Assembly (NCBI GenBank): GCA_030529855.1
Contig: JAUMWC010000004.1
Location: forward strand, 31,998-95,997
DNA: 64,000 bases
Origin: Gemella sp.
GTDB lineage: Bacteria; Bacillota; Bacilli; Staphylococcales; Gemellaceae
Reading direction: 5' to 3'
Under the pieces are notes generated by a model that saw only the letters and a list, made by a program, of their open reading frames with translations, had not been told where the DNA came from and searched no databases. How positions within the stretch are numbered: position 1 is the stretch's first letter; every line of letters begins with the position of its first letter. The translations under genes and the position numbers were made by a program. Of the stretch, positions 50,304 through 60,115 are shown piece by piece.

Positions 50304-52187
50304 ATGAAAGTATATAAAGTAGAGAATATGACAAAAACTTATGGAGAGAAGACATTATTTTCAGATATAAGTTTTTCAATAGCGACTAAAGATAGAATAG
50401 GTTTGATTGGGATAAATGGAACGGGGAAATCTTCTCTTTTAAAATGTATAGTTAGCTTAGATTCATTCGACAAAGCGGATATAAGTCACCCTAATGACTA
50501 TACTATATCATATTTATCGCAAGATATTAATTTAGATGAAGAAATTAGTGTTCTAGATGCTATATTCCAAAGTGATGCAAAAATAATAAAAATACTAAAG
50601 TCTTATGAATTAGCAGCTTTGGAATTAGAACTTGATCCTGAAAATTCAGATAAGCAAGAGAAAGTGTTGTCTTTGCAGGAAATAATGGATAGAGAAAATG
50701 CATGGGACGCAAGTTCTAGCGCTAAAACAATCTTATCGAAATTAGGAATAAGAGATTATAATAAAAAAATTAAAGAACTTTCTGGAGGGCAAAAGAAAAG
50801 AGTTTCTTTAGCGAAAGTGCTTATTGAAACACCAGATTTATTGTTATTAGATGAACCCACTAACCATCTTGATTTTGAAACTATAGAGTGGTTGGAAAAA
50901 TATTTAAAATCATATCCTAATAGTATTTTAGTAATAACTCATGATAGATACTTCCTAGACAATATATCAACAAGGACGTTTGAATTAGATAAGGGACGAC
51001 TTTATGAATATGATGGAAACTACTCTTCATTTTTATTAAAAAAATCAGAGAGAGAAGCTAATGAATTGAGTCAATATAATAAGAATAAACAATTGTATAG
51101 GCAAGAATTAGAGTGGATAAGACGTGGAGCTAAGGCAAGAACTACAAAACAACAAGCGAGAATAGACAGATTTGAGAAATTAGAAGAAAAATTAGAGAAT
51201 AGACCACAAGAAGACTCTATCAATATGGAATTAGAAGGCTCGAGGCTAGGGAAACAAGTTTTTGAGATAGAGAATATAAGTAAGCAATACGAAGATAAAA
51301 TTATTTTAAAGGACTTTTCTTTAATTGTTCAAAAAAACTCACGAATTGGTGTTATAGGAATTAATGGTGTAGGGAAATCTACCTTCTTAAATCTATTAGC
51401 TGGAAAAGAAAAAATTGATTCAGGAATTATAAAAGTAGGGCAAACTGTAAAAATAGCATACTACAGTCAATTTAACGATACTATGGATATGAATTTACGT
51501 ATGATTAATTACATTAGAGAAGGAGCAGAATCTATAAAGACTTCAGATGGTTCTAGAATTTCAGCAGCACAATTATTAGAGAGATTTTTATTTCCTATGC
51601 ATAGCCACGGTACAATTTTGTCAAAATTATCAGGTGGAGAAAGAAGAAGGTTGTTTCTTTTAAGACTGTTAATGCAAGAACCTAATGTACTGATTCTTGA
51701 TGAACCTACTAATGATTTAGATACAGAAACCCTAACTATATTAGAAGATTATTTAAATAGTTTTGCTGGGGCAGTTATTACTGTGTCGCACGATAGATAT
51801 TTCTTGGATAAAATAGTTAATCAGTTATTAGTGTTCAAAGGAGAAGGGAATGTAGAAAAATTTATTGGTAATTATTCAGAATATATTGAATCTGGGAATA
51901 ATATTAAACAAGAAAAAATAAAAACTCCAATTAAAGAAGTTGTTATAGAGAAGAAACAAGAAAAAATAAAATTTACTTATCACGAGAAAAAAGAATGGGA
52001 GAATATAGATTTAGAAATAGAGAAATTAGAGAACGAAATTACCGAACTTGATAATAAGATGGTCGAGTATTCTACTGATTTCGAGAGAATTAGTAAATTA
52101 ACAAAAGAAAGTGAAGAATTGAAGAAGAAACTAGAAGAAAAATTGGAAAGATGGGAATATTTAGCAGAGATAGCTGAGAATCAATAA
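50304..52187 (+). CDS. ABC-F ATPase, Uup/YfmR-like
   Basis: The 627-residue protein has two soluble ABC domains. Domain 1 has GINGTGKSS, LSGGQKKRVSLAK and LLLLDEPTNHLDF; domain 2 has GINGVGKST, LSGGERRRLFLLR and VLILDEPTNDLDT. A positively charged interdomain linker (RRGAKARTTKQQARIDRFEKL) and a C-terminal coiled coil of about 80 residues (KKEWENIDLEIEKLENEITELD...) mark the Uup/YfmR subgroup. In Bacillus, YfmR helps ribosomes on difficult sequences such as prolines; that role is by analogy. All catalytic motifs are intact, unlike the ABC-F protein at 3476-5077. Confidence 0.88.
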   Translation: MKVYKVENMTKTYGEKTLFSDISFSIATKDRIGLIGINGTGKSSLLKCIVSLDSFDKADISHPNDYTISYLSQDINLDEEISVLDAIFQSDAKIIKILKSYELAALELELDPENSDKQEKVLSLQEIMDRENAWDASSSAKTILSKLGIRDYNKKIKELSGGQKKRVSLAKVLIETPDLLLLDEPTNHLDFETIEWLEKYLKSYPNSILVITHDRYFLDNISTRTFELDKGRLYEYDGNYSSFLLKKSEREANELSQYNKNKQLYRQELEWIRRGAKARTTKQQARIDRFEKLEEKLENRPQEDSINMELEGSRLGKQVFEIENISKQYEDKIILKDFSLIVQKNSRIGVIGINGVGKSTFLNLLAGKEKIDSGIIKVGQTVKIAYYSQFNDTMDMNLRMINYIREGAESIKTSDGSRISAAQLLERFLFPMHSHGTILSKLSGGERRRLFLLRLLMQEPNVLILDEPTNDLDTETLTILEDYLNSFAGAVITVSHDRYFLDKIVNQLLVFKGEGNVEKFIGNYSEYIESGNNIKQEKIKTPIKEVVIEKKQEKIKFTYHEKKEWENIDLEIEKLENEITELDNKMVEYSTDFERISKLTKESEELKKKLEEKLERWEYLAEIAENQ

Positions 52188-52192
52188 TTAAT

Positions 52193-52228
52193 AAAATGAC
52201 CGTAATATAAAATTATGGTCATTTTATT
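52193..52228 (+). terminator. Intrinsic terminator after the Uup-like gene
   Basis: AAAATGACCGTAAT and ATTATGGTCATTTT pair over 14 bp with one G-T pair, followed by a T-rich tail. Confidence 0.88.
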
Positions 52229-52276
52229 ATGTAATAATAAATCTATAATATTGTAATACAAAACTTATACCATCTG

Positions 52277-52285
52277 TGATATAAT
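52277..52285 (+). promoter_or_regulatory. Extended -10 promoter of yacL
   Basis: TGATATAAT is an extended -10 element 38 bp before the yacL start. No good -35 box is evident at 16-18 bp. Confidence 0.55.
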
Positions 52286-52323
52286 AACTCTTATATTAAT
52301 ATTTTATGAGAGGAGTTAGATTA

Positions 52324-53406
52324 ATGTTAAAGAAAATTTTTGTAGTAATTTCTGGATTAACAGGTATAACTATGGGTACAATATTAGCAAATTATCTTAT
52401 AATTAATAATATTTTTTCTGAATTAGTAAATCCTACTATATTAAGAATAATAATAATTGTCTTTATATCTTTATTGTTTATTGTGTTAGCATCGTTATTA
52501 TCTGGTAAATTTATAAATGGAATACATAGAGTTGAGGAGAAGTTAAGTAGAATACCAATATTCAAAGTTATATCTACATCGATAGGGTTAATTTTAGGTT
52601 TATTAGTAGCAACACTATTAACTTTTGCTACAGCTTCAATAGTTTCAGTAGAATGGCTGTCATCAATAATATCAGCTTTATTTTATATTGTTTTTGGGTA
52701 TTTAGGTTTTGTTATCGGTTATAGAAGAGGAAATGAAACTTTAAATATTTTTTCAAATAAATTAGCAGGTTTAAAGACAGATTCTGAGTTAAAAAAAATT
52801 AAGAAAAATATAATAAAATCTAAATTACTAGACTCTAGCGCTTTGATAGATTCTAGGATAGGAGATATAGTTAAGACTGGATTTTTGGAAGGTCAAGTTA
52901 TAGTTCCAGAGTTTGTCTTAAAAGAGTTGCAATTGATAGCAGATTCAGAAGACCCAGCTAAAAGAACTAAAGGAAGACTTGGATTGGAATGTGTTGAAGA
53001 ACTTAAAAAGAGTGAATATGTAGAATTAATAATAGATAATAAATTCAAATACAAAGATTTTAGTGCTGTAGATGATTTATTGATAGAATACGCATTGAAA
53101 AAATCATCTGCTATAATAACTACAGATTATAATTTAAATAAATTAGCGACGTTACAGAATATAAAAGTTCTTAATGTTAATGACTTGTCCAATGCAGTTA
53201 AACCTATTTTGACTTCTGGAGAAAAAATTGAAGTTCATGTTCAAAGAGAGGGGAAAGAGAATAATCAGGGTGTTGCTTATAGTGAAGATGGAACTATGAT
53301 TGTTGTTGAAAATGGTAAAGAATATGTTGGGAAAAATGTCAAAGTAGAAGTTAAGAGTGTTTTGCAAACTTCATCTGGAAGAATCATATTTACAAAATTA
53401 ATTTAA
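52324..53406 (+). CDS. yacL: PIN/TRAM domain membrane protein YacL
   Basis: The 360-residue protein has four membrane helices in the first 135 residues, then a PIN nuclease-like domain (KSKLLDSSALIDSRIGDIVKTGFLEGQVIVPEFVLKELQ...SAIITTDYNLNKLA). A C-terminal TRAM domain follows (GVAYSEDGTMIVVENGKEYVGKNVKVEV). These three parts define YacL-type proteins, whose RNA target is unknown. ATG 52324 lies eight bases after AGGAG; an earlier in-frame ATG at 52306 overlaps the ribosome site. The usual ispD/ispF neighbours are absent. Confidence 0.9.
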   Translation: MLKKIFVVISGLTGITMGTILANYLIINNIFSELVNPTILRIIIIVFISLLFIVLASLLSGKFINGIHRVEEKLSRIPIFKVISTSIGLILGLLVATLLTFATASIVSVEWLSSIISALFYIVFGYLGFVIGYRRGNETLNIFSNKLAGLKTDSELKKIKKNIIKSKLLDSSALIDSRIGDIVKTGFLEGQVIVPEFVLKELQLIADSEDPAKRTKGRLGLECVEELKKSEYVELIIDNKFKYKDFSAVDDLLIEYALKKSSAIITTDYNLNKLATLQNIKVLNVNDLSNAVKPILTSGEKIEVHVQREGKENNQGVAYSEDGTMIVVENGKEYVGKNVKVEVKSVLQTSSGRIIFTKLI

Positions 53407-53410
53407 TTGC

Positions 53411-53435
53411 ATATTAACATATAGTATGTTAATAT
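53411..53435 (+). promoter_or_regulatory. Perfect 25-bp palindrome at the secG promoter
   Basis: ATATTAACATA (53411-53421) and TATGTTAATAT (53425-53435) are perfect 11-bp arms around TAG. A TATAAT box (53433-53438) overlaps the right end, so the palindrome could be an operator. It lacks a T tract and begins five bases after the yacL stop, so a terminator role is less likely. Confidence 0.55.
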
Positions 53436-53469
53436 AATACAATGTGTATTAATAATTAGGAGGAAAAGT

Positions 53470-53700
53470 ATGCATACTTTTTTAATGGCTTCAACTATTG
53501 TAAGTAGTATTTTAATAATAATAGTAGTATTACTACAAGAAAGTAAATCTGGAGGATTATCAGGTCTTACAGGTGGAGCAGAGGAATTATTTGGAAAGCA
53601 AAAAGTAAGAGGAGCAGAGTTATTATTACAAAGAATTACTATAATTTTAGGAATAGTTTTCTTTTTATCTCTACTGGGACTTACTTGGTTTAATATTTAG
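53470..53700 (+). CDS. secG: Preprotein translocase subunit SecG
   Basis: SecG is the small accessory subunit of the SecYEG channel. The 76-residue protein has two membrane helices ([27 protein letters not shown] and [24 protein letters not shown]) separated by the conserved [23 protein letters not shown] loop. A GGAGGAAAAG ribosome site precedes the ATG. It lies just upstream of rnr and smpB, the standard secG-rnr-smpB order. Confidence 0.96.
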   Translation: MHTFLMASTIVSSILIIIVVLLQESKSGGLSGLTGGAEELFGKQKVRGAELLLQRITIILGIVFFLSLLGLTWFNI

Positions 53701-53710
53701 AATAAAGAGT

Positions 53711-53745
53711 AAACCCAAAATGAGTAAAGCATTTTGGGTTTTATT
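53711..53745 (+). terminator. Hairpin terminator/attenuator between secG and rnr
   Basis: AAACCCAAAATG (53711-53722) and CATTTTGGGTTT (53730-53741) form a perfect 12-bp stem ending in a T-rich run. It lies 27 bp upstream of rnr, so it may tune rnr-smpB expression relative to secG. Confidence 0.82.
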
Positions 53746-53771
53746 ATATATTAAATAAGAAAGGAGTAATA

Positions 53772-55970
53772 ATGGAAAAAATAATAGGATTATTTGAAAA
53801 AAGAACAGTTCTATCAATGGATGAAATAAAAGAAGAATTGAATATAGAAGATTCAAGAGATTTTGTAGAACTGATAAAAAATATAGAAAAGTTAATAAAA
53901 AATAGATTAGTGGTGCAACTGAAAAATGAAAAATTTTTATATCTAGACGAAGAAATGTTTTTCGAAGGGGTAATTAAGGTAAACACGGCAGGATTTGCTT
54001 TTGTTTACTGCCAAGATATAGAATCTGAAATTTACATTCCTAAAGGTTATACAAAAAGTTCGATGACTGGGGACAGAGTAAAGGTTCGAGTTGATGATTT
54101 TTATCAAGGAGAAAAAAATTTAGAGGGAAGCGTTGTAGATGTCGTTGAAAGAAATAATAAATATACAGTCGGAACCCTGATTAAAGCAAAAAGATTTTCT
54201 TATGTAAAAAGTGACGATAAAAATATAGATAAGTATATAAAAATAGAAAAAGAAACGATTGCCGACTTAGTAGATGGCCAAAAAGTTGTTGTAGAGATAA
54301 CAGAGTATGCAAAAACGAGTTTTGATGATCATAAAGGAATTATAACAAGAAGTATAGGTCATAAAGATGATCCGGGAATTGATATTTTATCAACTATTTA
54401 TAAACATAATATACCTACAGAATTTCCGTCAGGTGTTGAAGATGAATTAGAGAGTATAAGTGAAGAAGTGATAATGAAGAGCCCTTATAGAGATTGCCGT
54501 GATGAACTAGTTGTTACTATTGACGGAGATGATTCTAAAGATTTAGATGATGCAATTTCTGTTGTAAAAACAAAAAAGGGGTATAGATTAAAAGTATTCA
54601 TTGCGGATGTGTCTGCTTATGTTACAGAGGGAAGTGAACTAGATAAAGAAGCACAAAATAGAGGGTGTAGTGTTTACTTGGTGGATAGGGTAGTGCCTAT
54701 GTTACCAAGAAAATTATCTAACAATATATGTTCGTTAAATCCTCATGTAGACAGATATACTATTTGTTGTGAAATGGAATTCAATGAAGCGGGACTAGTA
54801 AACTCTTATGATATTTATCCAGCTGTGATAAATTCTAAAGGAAGACTTACTTATAGTAAAGTAAATGCTGTTTTTGAAGACAATGAGATAGTTTGTCGAG
54901 AACATAAAGAATATCTAAAAATGCTAAATCAAGCTCTAGAATTATCTTTAAAAATAAGAGAAAATAGGGAGAGAAGAGGGGCTATTGATTTTGATAAATC
55001 AGAAGCTAAGATAATAGTTGATGAAAATTCAGAAGTGAAAGACATCATATTACGTGAAAGAGGAAAAGCAGAAAAATTAATAGAAGATTTTATGCTTAGT
55101 GCTAATGAAGTTATTGCAGAACATTTTTACTGGGTAGAAACACCTTTTATCTATCGTGTTCACGAAGAACCAAAAATGGAAAAACTTAGACAATTTTTTG
55201 ATTTGTCAGCAAGTCTAGGATATAGAGTAAAAGCGAATTTAGAAAACATAGAAGCATACACTTTAGCTAATATGTTAGAAAAATTTAAGGATAGCCCGGC
55301 TGAAAGTATGTTATCAACAGTTCTACTTAGAACTATGAATCAAGCTAGATATTCATCTATGTCATTAGGGCATTTCGCTTTAGCATCAAAATACTACACG
55401 CACTTTACTTCTCCTATAAGAAGGTATCCTGATTTACTTGTTCATAGAATGATTAGATCATATATTTTTAATGGAGATATAAGTCCAGAAAATAAAGAAC
55501 ACTTTGATGAAATTTTACCAGATTTAGCAGAACAGTCGTCACTATGTGAAAAAAGAGCTGTTGATTGTGAGAGAGAAGTAGAGCAAATTAAGAAATGTGA
55601 ATATATGCTTGAACGAGAAAATCAAGAATTTGAAGGAATGATTTCATCTGTAACAAGGTTCGGAGTTTTTATCAGTTTGCCTAATACAATAGAAGGTCTA
55701 TGTCATATAAAAAATATGCTTGATGACTACTATGAATTTGATGAGAAAAATCTAATCCTAGTAGGAAGAAGAAAAAAGAAAATTTATAGAATTGGTGATA
55801 AGGTTAGAATAAAGGTAGATAATGTTGATTTAGAAAATCAAGCTATAGATTTTAAAATAGTATCTCACAAAGAAACTACCAGCAGACCTGATAACAACAA
55901 AACTAAATCAAAACAAAAAAGAAAATATAAAGATAACAAAAAGAAAATCTTTAAGAGAAAAAGGAGGTAA
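53772..55970 (+). CDS. rnr: Ribonuclease R
   Basis: RNase R is a 3'-5' exoribonuclease that degrades structured RNA and, with SmpB and tmRNA, defective messages. The 732-residue protein has an N-terminal winged helix, cold-shock domains and the RNB domain with the active acidic cluster [14 protein letters not shown]. The segments [19 protein letters not shown] and [16 protein letters not shown] are typical. An S1 domain and a very Lys/Arg-rich tail ([21 protein letters not shown]) complete it. It precedes smpB by 2 bp. Confidence 0.96.
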   Translation: MEKIIGLFEKRTVLSMDEIKEELNIEDSRDFVELIKNIEKLIKNRLVVQLKNEKFLYLDEEMFFEGVIKVNTAGFAFVYCQDIESEIYIPKGYTKSSMTGDRVKVRVDDFYQGEKNLEGSVVDVVERNNKYTVGTLIKAKRFSYVKSDDKNIDKYIKIEKETIADLVDGQKVVVEITEYAKTSFDDHKGIITRSIGHKDDPGIDILSTIYKHNIPTEFPSGVEDELESISEEVIMKSPYRDCRDELVVTIDGDDSKDLDDAISVVKTKKGYRLKVFIADVSAYVTEGSELDKEAQNRGCSVYLVDRVVPMLPRKLSNNICSLNPHVDRYTICCEMEFNEAGLVNSYDIYPAVINSKGRLTYSKVNAVFEDNEIVCREHKEYLKMLNQALELSLKIRENRERRGAIDFDKSEAKIIVDENSEVKDIILRERGKAEKLIEDFMLSANEVIAEHFYWVETPFIYRVHEEPKMEKLRQFFDLSASLGYRVKANLENIEAYTLANMLEKFKDSPAESMLSTVLLRTMNQARYSSMSLGHFALASKYYTHFTSPIRRYPDLLVHRMIRSYIFNGDISPENKEHFDEILPDLAEQSSLCEKRAVDCEREVEQIKKCEYMLERENQEFEGMISSVTRFGVFISLPNTIEGLCHIKNMLDDYYEFDEKNLILVGRRKKKIYRIGDKVRIKVDNVDLENQAIDFKIVSHKETTSRPDNNKTKSKQKRKYKDNKKKIFKRKRR

Positions 55971-55972
55971 GT

Positions 55973-56434
55973 ATGTCAGAAGTAAAAATAATCGCCAATA
56001 ATAAAAAGGCAAACCATGATTACTTTATAGAAGAAACTATAGAAGCGGGTATTGTTCTTACTGGAACTGAAATAAAATCTATCAGACGCGGAAGAATAAA
56101 CCTAAAAGATTCTTATTGTTCTGTTAGAAAAGGAGAAGTCTTCGCCTACAATATACATATATCTCACTTTGAAGAAGGTAATAGATTTAACCACGACCCA
56201 CTAAGAGTTAGAAAATTATTACTAAAGAAAAAACAAATAGCTAGTTTAGGAGAATCTCAAGCGGGAGCAGGAATAAGTATTATTCCACTAAAGTTATACA
56301 TAAAAAATGGTTATGCAAAACTTTTAATTGGACTTGCTAAAGGTAAGAAAAACTATGATAAGAGAAATAGCTTGAAAGAAAAAGAAGCTAACAGAGAAAT
56401 AAATAGGGTTTTAAAAAATAATCAAAGATATTAA
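55973..56434 (+). CDS. smpB: SsrA (tmRNA)-binding protein SmpB
   Basis: SmpB carries tmRNA to stalled ribosomes in trans-translation. The 153-residue protein has the conserved [39 protein letters not shown] core and the basic tail [21 protein letters not shown]. Its start lies 2 bp after rnr. The ssrA gene itself is not in the 97 bp before typA nor elsewhere in the window. Confidence 0.97.
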   Translation: MSEVKIIANNKKANHDYFIEETIEAGIVLTGTEIKSIRRGRINLKDSYCSVRKGEVFAYNIHISHFEEGNRFNHDPLRVRKLLLKKKQIASLGESQAGAGISIIPLKLYIKNGYAKLLIGLAKGKKNYDKRNSLKEKEANREINRVLKNNQRY

Positions 56435-56470
56435 AAAGTTGTAAGAAAGCGAATAGTATTAACTTTTTAA

Positions 56471-56499
56471 TTTACTTTAAGAGGTTAGTGTGATAATAT
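56471..56499 (+). promoter_or_regulatory. Promoter of typA
   Basis: TTTACT (56471-56476) and TAATAT (56494-56499) are 17 bp apart, with TGA at 56491-56493 as an extended -10. Confidence 0.6.
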
Positions 56500-56531
56500 T
56501 TATAAGTTAGATTTATTTAAGGAGAAGATTA

Positions 56532-58376
56532 ATGTCTGTAAAATTAAGAGAAGATATTAGAAATATAGCAATTATTGCCCACGTTGACCATGGTAAAACT
56601 ACTTTGGTTGATGAATTATTAAAACAATCAGGAATATTCCGTTCAAATGAGCACGTAGAAGAAAGAGCTATGGACTCAAACGATTTAGAGAGAGAGCGTG
56701 GAATAACAATCTTAGCGAAAAACACAGCGATTGACTATGCAGGAAAGAGAATTAACATTCTTGATACACCAGGTCACGCCGATTTCGGTGGGGAAGTAGA
56801 ACGTATCATGAAAATGGTTGATGGTGTTCTTTTAGTAGTAGATGCTTATGAAGGAACAATGCCTCAAACACGTTTCGTACTAAAAAAAGCTTTAGAGCAA
56901 CACTTAAAACCAATAGTAGTTGTAAACAAGATTGATAAAGATTCTGCAAGACCAGAAGAAGTTGTAGATGAAGTTATTGATTTATTTATCGAGTTAGGTG
57001 CTGATGAAGATCAATTAGAATTCCCAGTAGTTTATGCATCTGCAATTAATGGAACTGCATCATTAGACAGTAACCCAGCTAACCAAGATGAAAACATGAA
57101 GTGTTTATATGACACAATTTTAGATTATGTACCCGCACCAGTTGATAATACTGATGAACCACTTCAGTTCCAAACAGCATTATTAGATTACAGTGATTAT
57201 GTAGGGCGTATCGGAATTGGACGTGTATTCAGAGGAAGTATGAAGGTTGGAGATTCAGTAACTCTTATTAAGTTAGATGGATCTACTAAAAACTTCAGAG
57301 TTACAAAAATATTTGGTTACTTTGGACTTAAGCGTGAAGAAATTCAAGAAGCTAAAGCTGGAGATATAGTAGCAGTAAGTGGTATGGATGATATCAACGT
57401 TGGGGAAACAGTTTGTCCAACAGATCACCAAGAAGCACTACCAGTATTACATATTGATGAACCTACACTTCAAATGACTTTCGTTGTTAATAACTCGCCA
57501 TTCGCAGGAAAAGAAGGTAAATGGGTTACAGCAAGTAAAATCGATGATAGATTAATGCAACAATTAGAAACAGATGTTTCTTTAAGAGTTGAACAATCAG
57601 GAAGTGATTCATGGGTAGTAAGTGGACGTGGAGAACTACATTTATCTGTTCTTATCGAAAATATGCGTCGTGAAGGATTTGAGCTTCAAGTATCTAAACC
57701 AGAGGTTATTATTAGAAACATTGATGGTGTAGATTGTGAACCAGTAGAAAGAGTACAAATTGATACTCCAGATGAATCAGTAGGTGCTGTAATTGAGTCA
57801 ATCGGACAAAGAAAAGGTGACATGGTTGACATGCAGGCTGATGGGAATGGTCAAACAAGATTAATTTTTAATGTGCCAGCTCGTGGACTTATAGGATATA
57901 GAACAGAGTTTATGTCTATGACTAAAGGATACGGAATTCTAAACCACACATTCGATTCTTACCAACCAATGCAAAAAGGACGTGTTGGTGGACGTCGTAA
58001 CGGAGTTCTTGTTGCTCAAGAAACTGGTCAAGCAACAGCCTACTCAATCTCAAGTTTAGAGGATAGAGGTATTGTATTTGTTGAACCAGGAACAGATGTT
58101 TATGGTGGTATGATCGTTGGGGAAAACAGTCGAGAGAATGACTTAACAGTTAATATCACTAAAGCTAAGGCTCAAACAAACGTACGTTCATCTACTAAAG
58201 ATCAAACAGTATCACTTAAAAAAGCTAAGATAATGACTCTTGAAGAAAGTTTAGAGTATTTAAATGATGATGAATACCTAGAAGTTACTCCAGAATCTAT
58301 CAGATTGCGTAAAAAAGAATTAGATAAGTCAGTGAGAGAAAGACTTGCTAAAAAATTAAAATATTCTGAAGAATAA
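56532..58376 (+). CDS. typA: Ribosome-dependent GTPase TypA/BipA
   Basis: TypA (BipA) is a translational GTPase involved in ribosome assembly and stress adaptation. The 614-residue protein has [15 protein letters not shown], the switch segment [29 protein letters not shown] and NKIDKDSARP. EF-G-like domains and the BipA-specific C-terminal domain follow (RGLIGYRTEFMSMTKGYGILNHTFD; KAKAQTNVRSSTKDQTVSLKKAK). It forms its own transcription unit with a strong AAGGAGA site. Confidence 0.97.
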   Translation: MSVKLREDIRNIAIIAHVDHGKTTLVDELLKQSGIFRSNEHVEERAMDSNDLERERGITILAKNTAIDYAGKRINILDTPGHADFGGEVERIMKMVDGVLLVVDAYEGTMPQTRFVLKKALEQHLKPIVVVNKIDKDSARPEEVVDEVIDLFIELGADEDQLEFPVVYASAINGTASLDSNPANQDENMKCLYDTILDYVPAPVDNTDEPLQFQTALLDYSDYVGRIGIGRVFRGSMKVGDSVTLIKLDGSTKNFRVTKIFGYFGLKREEIQEAKAGDIVAVSGMDDINVGETVCPTDHQEALPVLHIDEPTLQMTFVVNNSPFAGKEGKWVTASKIDDRLMQQLETDVSLRVEQSGSDSWVVSGRGELHLSVLIENMRREGFELQVSKPEVIIRNIDGVDCEPVERVQIDTPDESVGAVIESIGQRKGDMVDMQADGNGQTRLIFNVPARGLIGYRTEFMSMTKGYGILNHTFDSYQPMQKGRVGGRRNGVLVAQETGQATAYSISSLEDRGIVFVEPGTDVYGGMIVGENSRENDLTVNITKAKAQTNVRSSTKDQTVSLKKAKIMTLEESLEYLNDDEYLEVTPESIRLRKKELDKSVRERLAKKLKYSEE

Positions 58377-58399
58377 AATTAGTAATCGTTTCATAAATG

Positions 58400-58408
58400 T
58401 GATATAAT
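58400..58408 (+). promoter_or_regulatory. Extended -10 promoter of yugP
   Basis: TGATATAAT lies 30 bp upstream of the yugP start, between typA and yugP. The -35 region is weak. Confidence 0.55.
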
Positions 58409-58437
58409 TTCTTAAAATCAAAAAGGGAGGTACTAAT

Positions 58438-59181
58438 ATGCCAGGAATGTATGGAATGGGATATGGTATGTCAGGTTCAACATTATTTTATTTTGCTTTA
58501 TTAATGTTGATTCCACTATTAGCACAATGGAAAGTAAAAAGTGCATATAATAGATATAAACAAGTAAAAACATTATCAGGGTTAACTGGAAAAGAAGTGG
58601 CTGAGATAATATTAAAAGCGAATGGTATTACAGATGTAAGAGTTGTAAGAGGAGAAGTGGAGTTATCTGATCATTATAACCCAACCGAGAATGTGGTGGT
58701 ATTATCTCCGATAGTCTATTCACAACCAACAGTTGCCTCTGTAGCGATAGCAGCACATGAGATAGGTCATGTTATTCAAGACAAGGTTGCTGATTATAAA
58801 CCTATGAGATGGCGTCATTCTCTAGTTCCACTTGCTAATTTGGGTGGAAATTTATCTATGATTCTAATCATGGTTGGTATGGGTCTTACTTATATGATAT
58901 CAACATTAGGATCTATTGGGATTACTATAGCGTGGATTGGGGTTTTCTTTATGCTATTTGCAGTTTTATTTCAAGTAGTGACATTACCGGTGGAGTTTGA
59001 TGCATCAAAAAGAGCATTAGAGCAAGTTGTTGAATTAGGTATTGTTAATGATCAAGAAAGAAGACACTGTAAAAAGGTGCTTACGGCAGCAGCTCTTACT
59101 TATGTGGCGGCAGCAGCGGTGGCATTAATGGAATTAATTAGATTTGTGATGATATTATTATCGATGCAAAGAAGAGATTAA
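58438..59181 (+). CDS. yugP: Membrane zinc metallopeptidase, YugP family
   Basis: The 247-residue protein has an N-terminal membrane helix after a Gly/Met-rich start, then the zinc motif AAHEIGHVIQ (HEIGH at residues 107-111). Two further membrane helices come before FDASKRALEQVVELGIV, which should carry the third ligand, and a C-terminal helix. This is the pattern of YugP (neutral zinc metallopeptidase family 2). Its substrate is unknown. A GGGAGG site precedes the ATG, and it forms a single-gene unit with a terminator. Confidence 0.9.
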   Translation: MPGMYGMGYGMSGSTLFYFALLMLIPLLAQWKVKSAYNRYKQVKTLSGLTGKEVAEIILKANGITDVRVVRGEVELSDHYNPTENVVVLSPIVYSQPTVASVAIAAHEIGHVIQDKVADYKPMRWRHSLVPLANLGGNLSMILIMVGMGLTYMISTLGSIGITIAWIGVFFMLFAVLFQVVTLPVEFDASKRALEQVVELGIVNDQERRHCKKVLTAAALTYVAAAAVALMELIRFVMILLSMQRRD

Positions 59182-59193
59182 TAATTTAAGTTT

Positions 59194-59225
59194 AAATAGA
59201 GTAGATAGTTCTACTCTATTTTTTA
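59194..59225 (+). terminator. Intrinsic terminator after yugP
   Basis: AAATAGAGTAGA and TCTACTCTATTT form a perfect 12-bp stem with a four-base loop and T tail. Confidence 0.9.
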
Positions 59226-59228
59226 TTA

Positions 59229-59237
59229 TGTTATAAT
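59229..59237 (+). promoter_or_regulatory. Extended -10 promoter of the MBL-fold gene
   Basis: TGTTATAAT is an extended -10 element about 30 bp before the start codon, directly after the yugP terminator. Confidence 0.55.
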
Positions 59238-59266
59238 TTAATTAGATCAGTAGGAGGTTTTGAAAT

Positions 59267-59890
59267 ATGACACAAATACACGTAGAAAAATTAGTAATGG
59301 ATATGATAGATGAAAATTGTTATATTATTCACAAAGAAGGAAGAGCAATAATTGTAGATCCAGGAGCAGGATTTCCAAAAATTAAAAATAAGGTTGAATC
59401 ATTATTTTTAAAAGTAGAGGCAATAATCTTAACACATGCACATTTTGACCATATAGTAAGTTTAGATGAGGCTAGAAAATATTTTAAAGTTCCTGTGTAT
59501 ATATCACCGAAGGAAACAAAGTGGCTAACATCGCCAGAATTGAATTTATCTCTAGGTTTTGGTTTGTCTTTTGAAGTGAAAACAAGTCCAGCCGAATTTG
59601 AATTTGAAAATTATAAAGAGTATGAGTTAGCAGGAATTAATTTCAAAGTTTTACCAACTCCAGGGCATTCGCCAGGTGGTGTATCTTTTGATTTTGGAGA
59701 TTTTGTTGTAGTAGGAGATGCACTTTTTAGAAGTGGTTATGGTAGGTATGATTTACCGGGCTCAGATTTAAAAAAATTAAAAAATTCTCTACACAATGTT
59801 TTGTTTAAATTAGATGGACAAAAGATAGTATATTCAGGGCATGGAGATGAAACAACTATAGATAGAGAAAGAAATTTAAATTTAATTTAG
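59267..59890 (+). CDS. Metallo-beta-lactamase-fold hydrolase, YqgX/glyoxalase II-like
   Basis: The 207-residue protein has the binuclear metal motif THAHFDH, then PTPGHSPGGVSF and VVGDALFRSGYGRYDLPGSD, and ends with VYSGHGDETTIDRE. This matches the YqgX group of small hydroxyacylglutathione-hydrolase-like enzymes, which hydrolyse thioesters; the natural substrate in Bacillota is not established. An AGGAGG site precedes ATG 59267. It is a single-gene unit. Confidence 0.9.
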   Translation: MTQIHVEKLVMDMIDENCYIIHKEGRAIIVDPGAGFPKIKNKVESLFLKVEAIILTHAHFDHIVSLDEARKYFKVPVYISPKETKWLTSPELNLSLGFGLSFEVKTSPAEFEFENYKEYELAGINFKVLPTPGHSPGGVSFDFGDFVVVGDALFRSGYGRYDLPGSDLKKLKNSLHNVLFKLDGQKIVYSGHGDETTIDRERNLNLI

Positions 59891-59946
59891 AGGAATATTT
59901 ATGGAATAATGTATAATAAATAAAGTTAGAATACAGGGAGATACTA

Positions 59947-59973
59947 ATGAATTTAAATAAGTATTCCAACTAA
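59947..59973 (+). other. Possible 8-codon leader peptide ORF
   Basis: ATG 59947 opens the short frame MNLNKYSN, with an AGGGAG site six bases upstream and a TATAAT box at 59912-59917. It sits between the MBL gene and the alcohol dehydrogenase promoter. A small TTCCA...TGGAA hairpin overlaps its end. It may be a decayed gene start or a leader; there is no evidence that it is translated. The rest of the 225-bp intergenic region holds only the dehydrogenase promoter. Confidence 0.3.
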
Positions 59974-60048
59974 ATGGAAATGATGTTCTGAGATGTAAGA
60001 GATAACTAATAAAAGTATATAAAACTTCAAAACTGTTATATGTCACTA

Positions 60049-60076
60049 TTGACTTTATTTATTTTTGTTGTATAAT
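60049..60076 (+). promoter_or_regulatory. Promoter of the alcohol dehydrogenase gene
   Basis: TTGACT (60049-60054) and a perfect TATAAT (60071-60076) are 16 bp apart, 40 bp before the start codon. Confidence 0.8.
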
Positions 60077-60115
60077 AAAATTATAGGATATAAACAAATT
60101 TGGGAGGACATATTT

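Noticed and set aside
56435..56531. tmRNA (ssrA) gene next to smpB
   Set aside because: The gap is 97 bp, too short for tmRNA, and no tRNA-like ends or tag-coding segment are visible.
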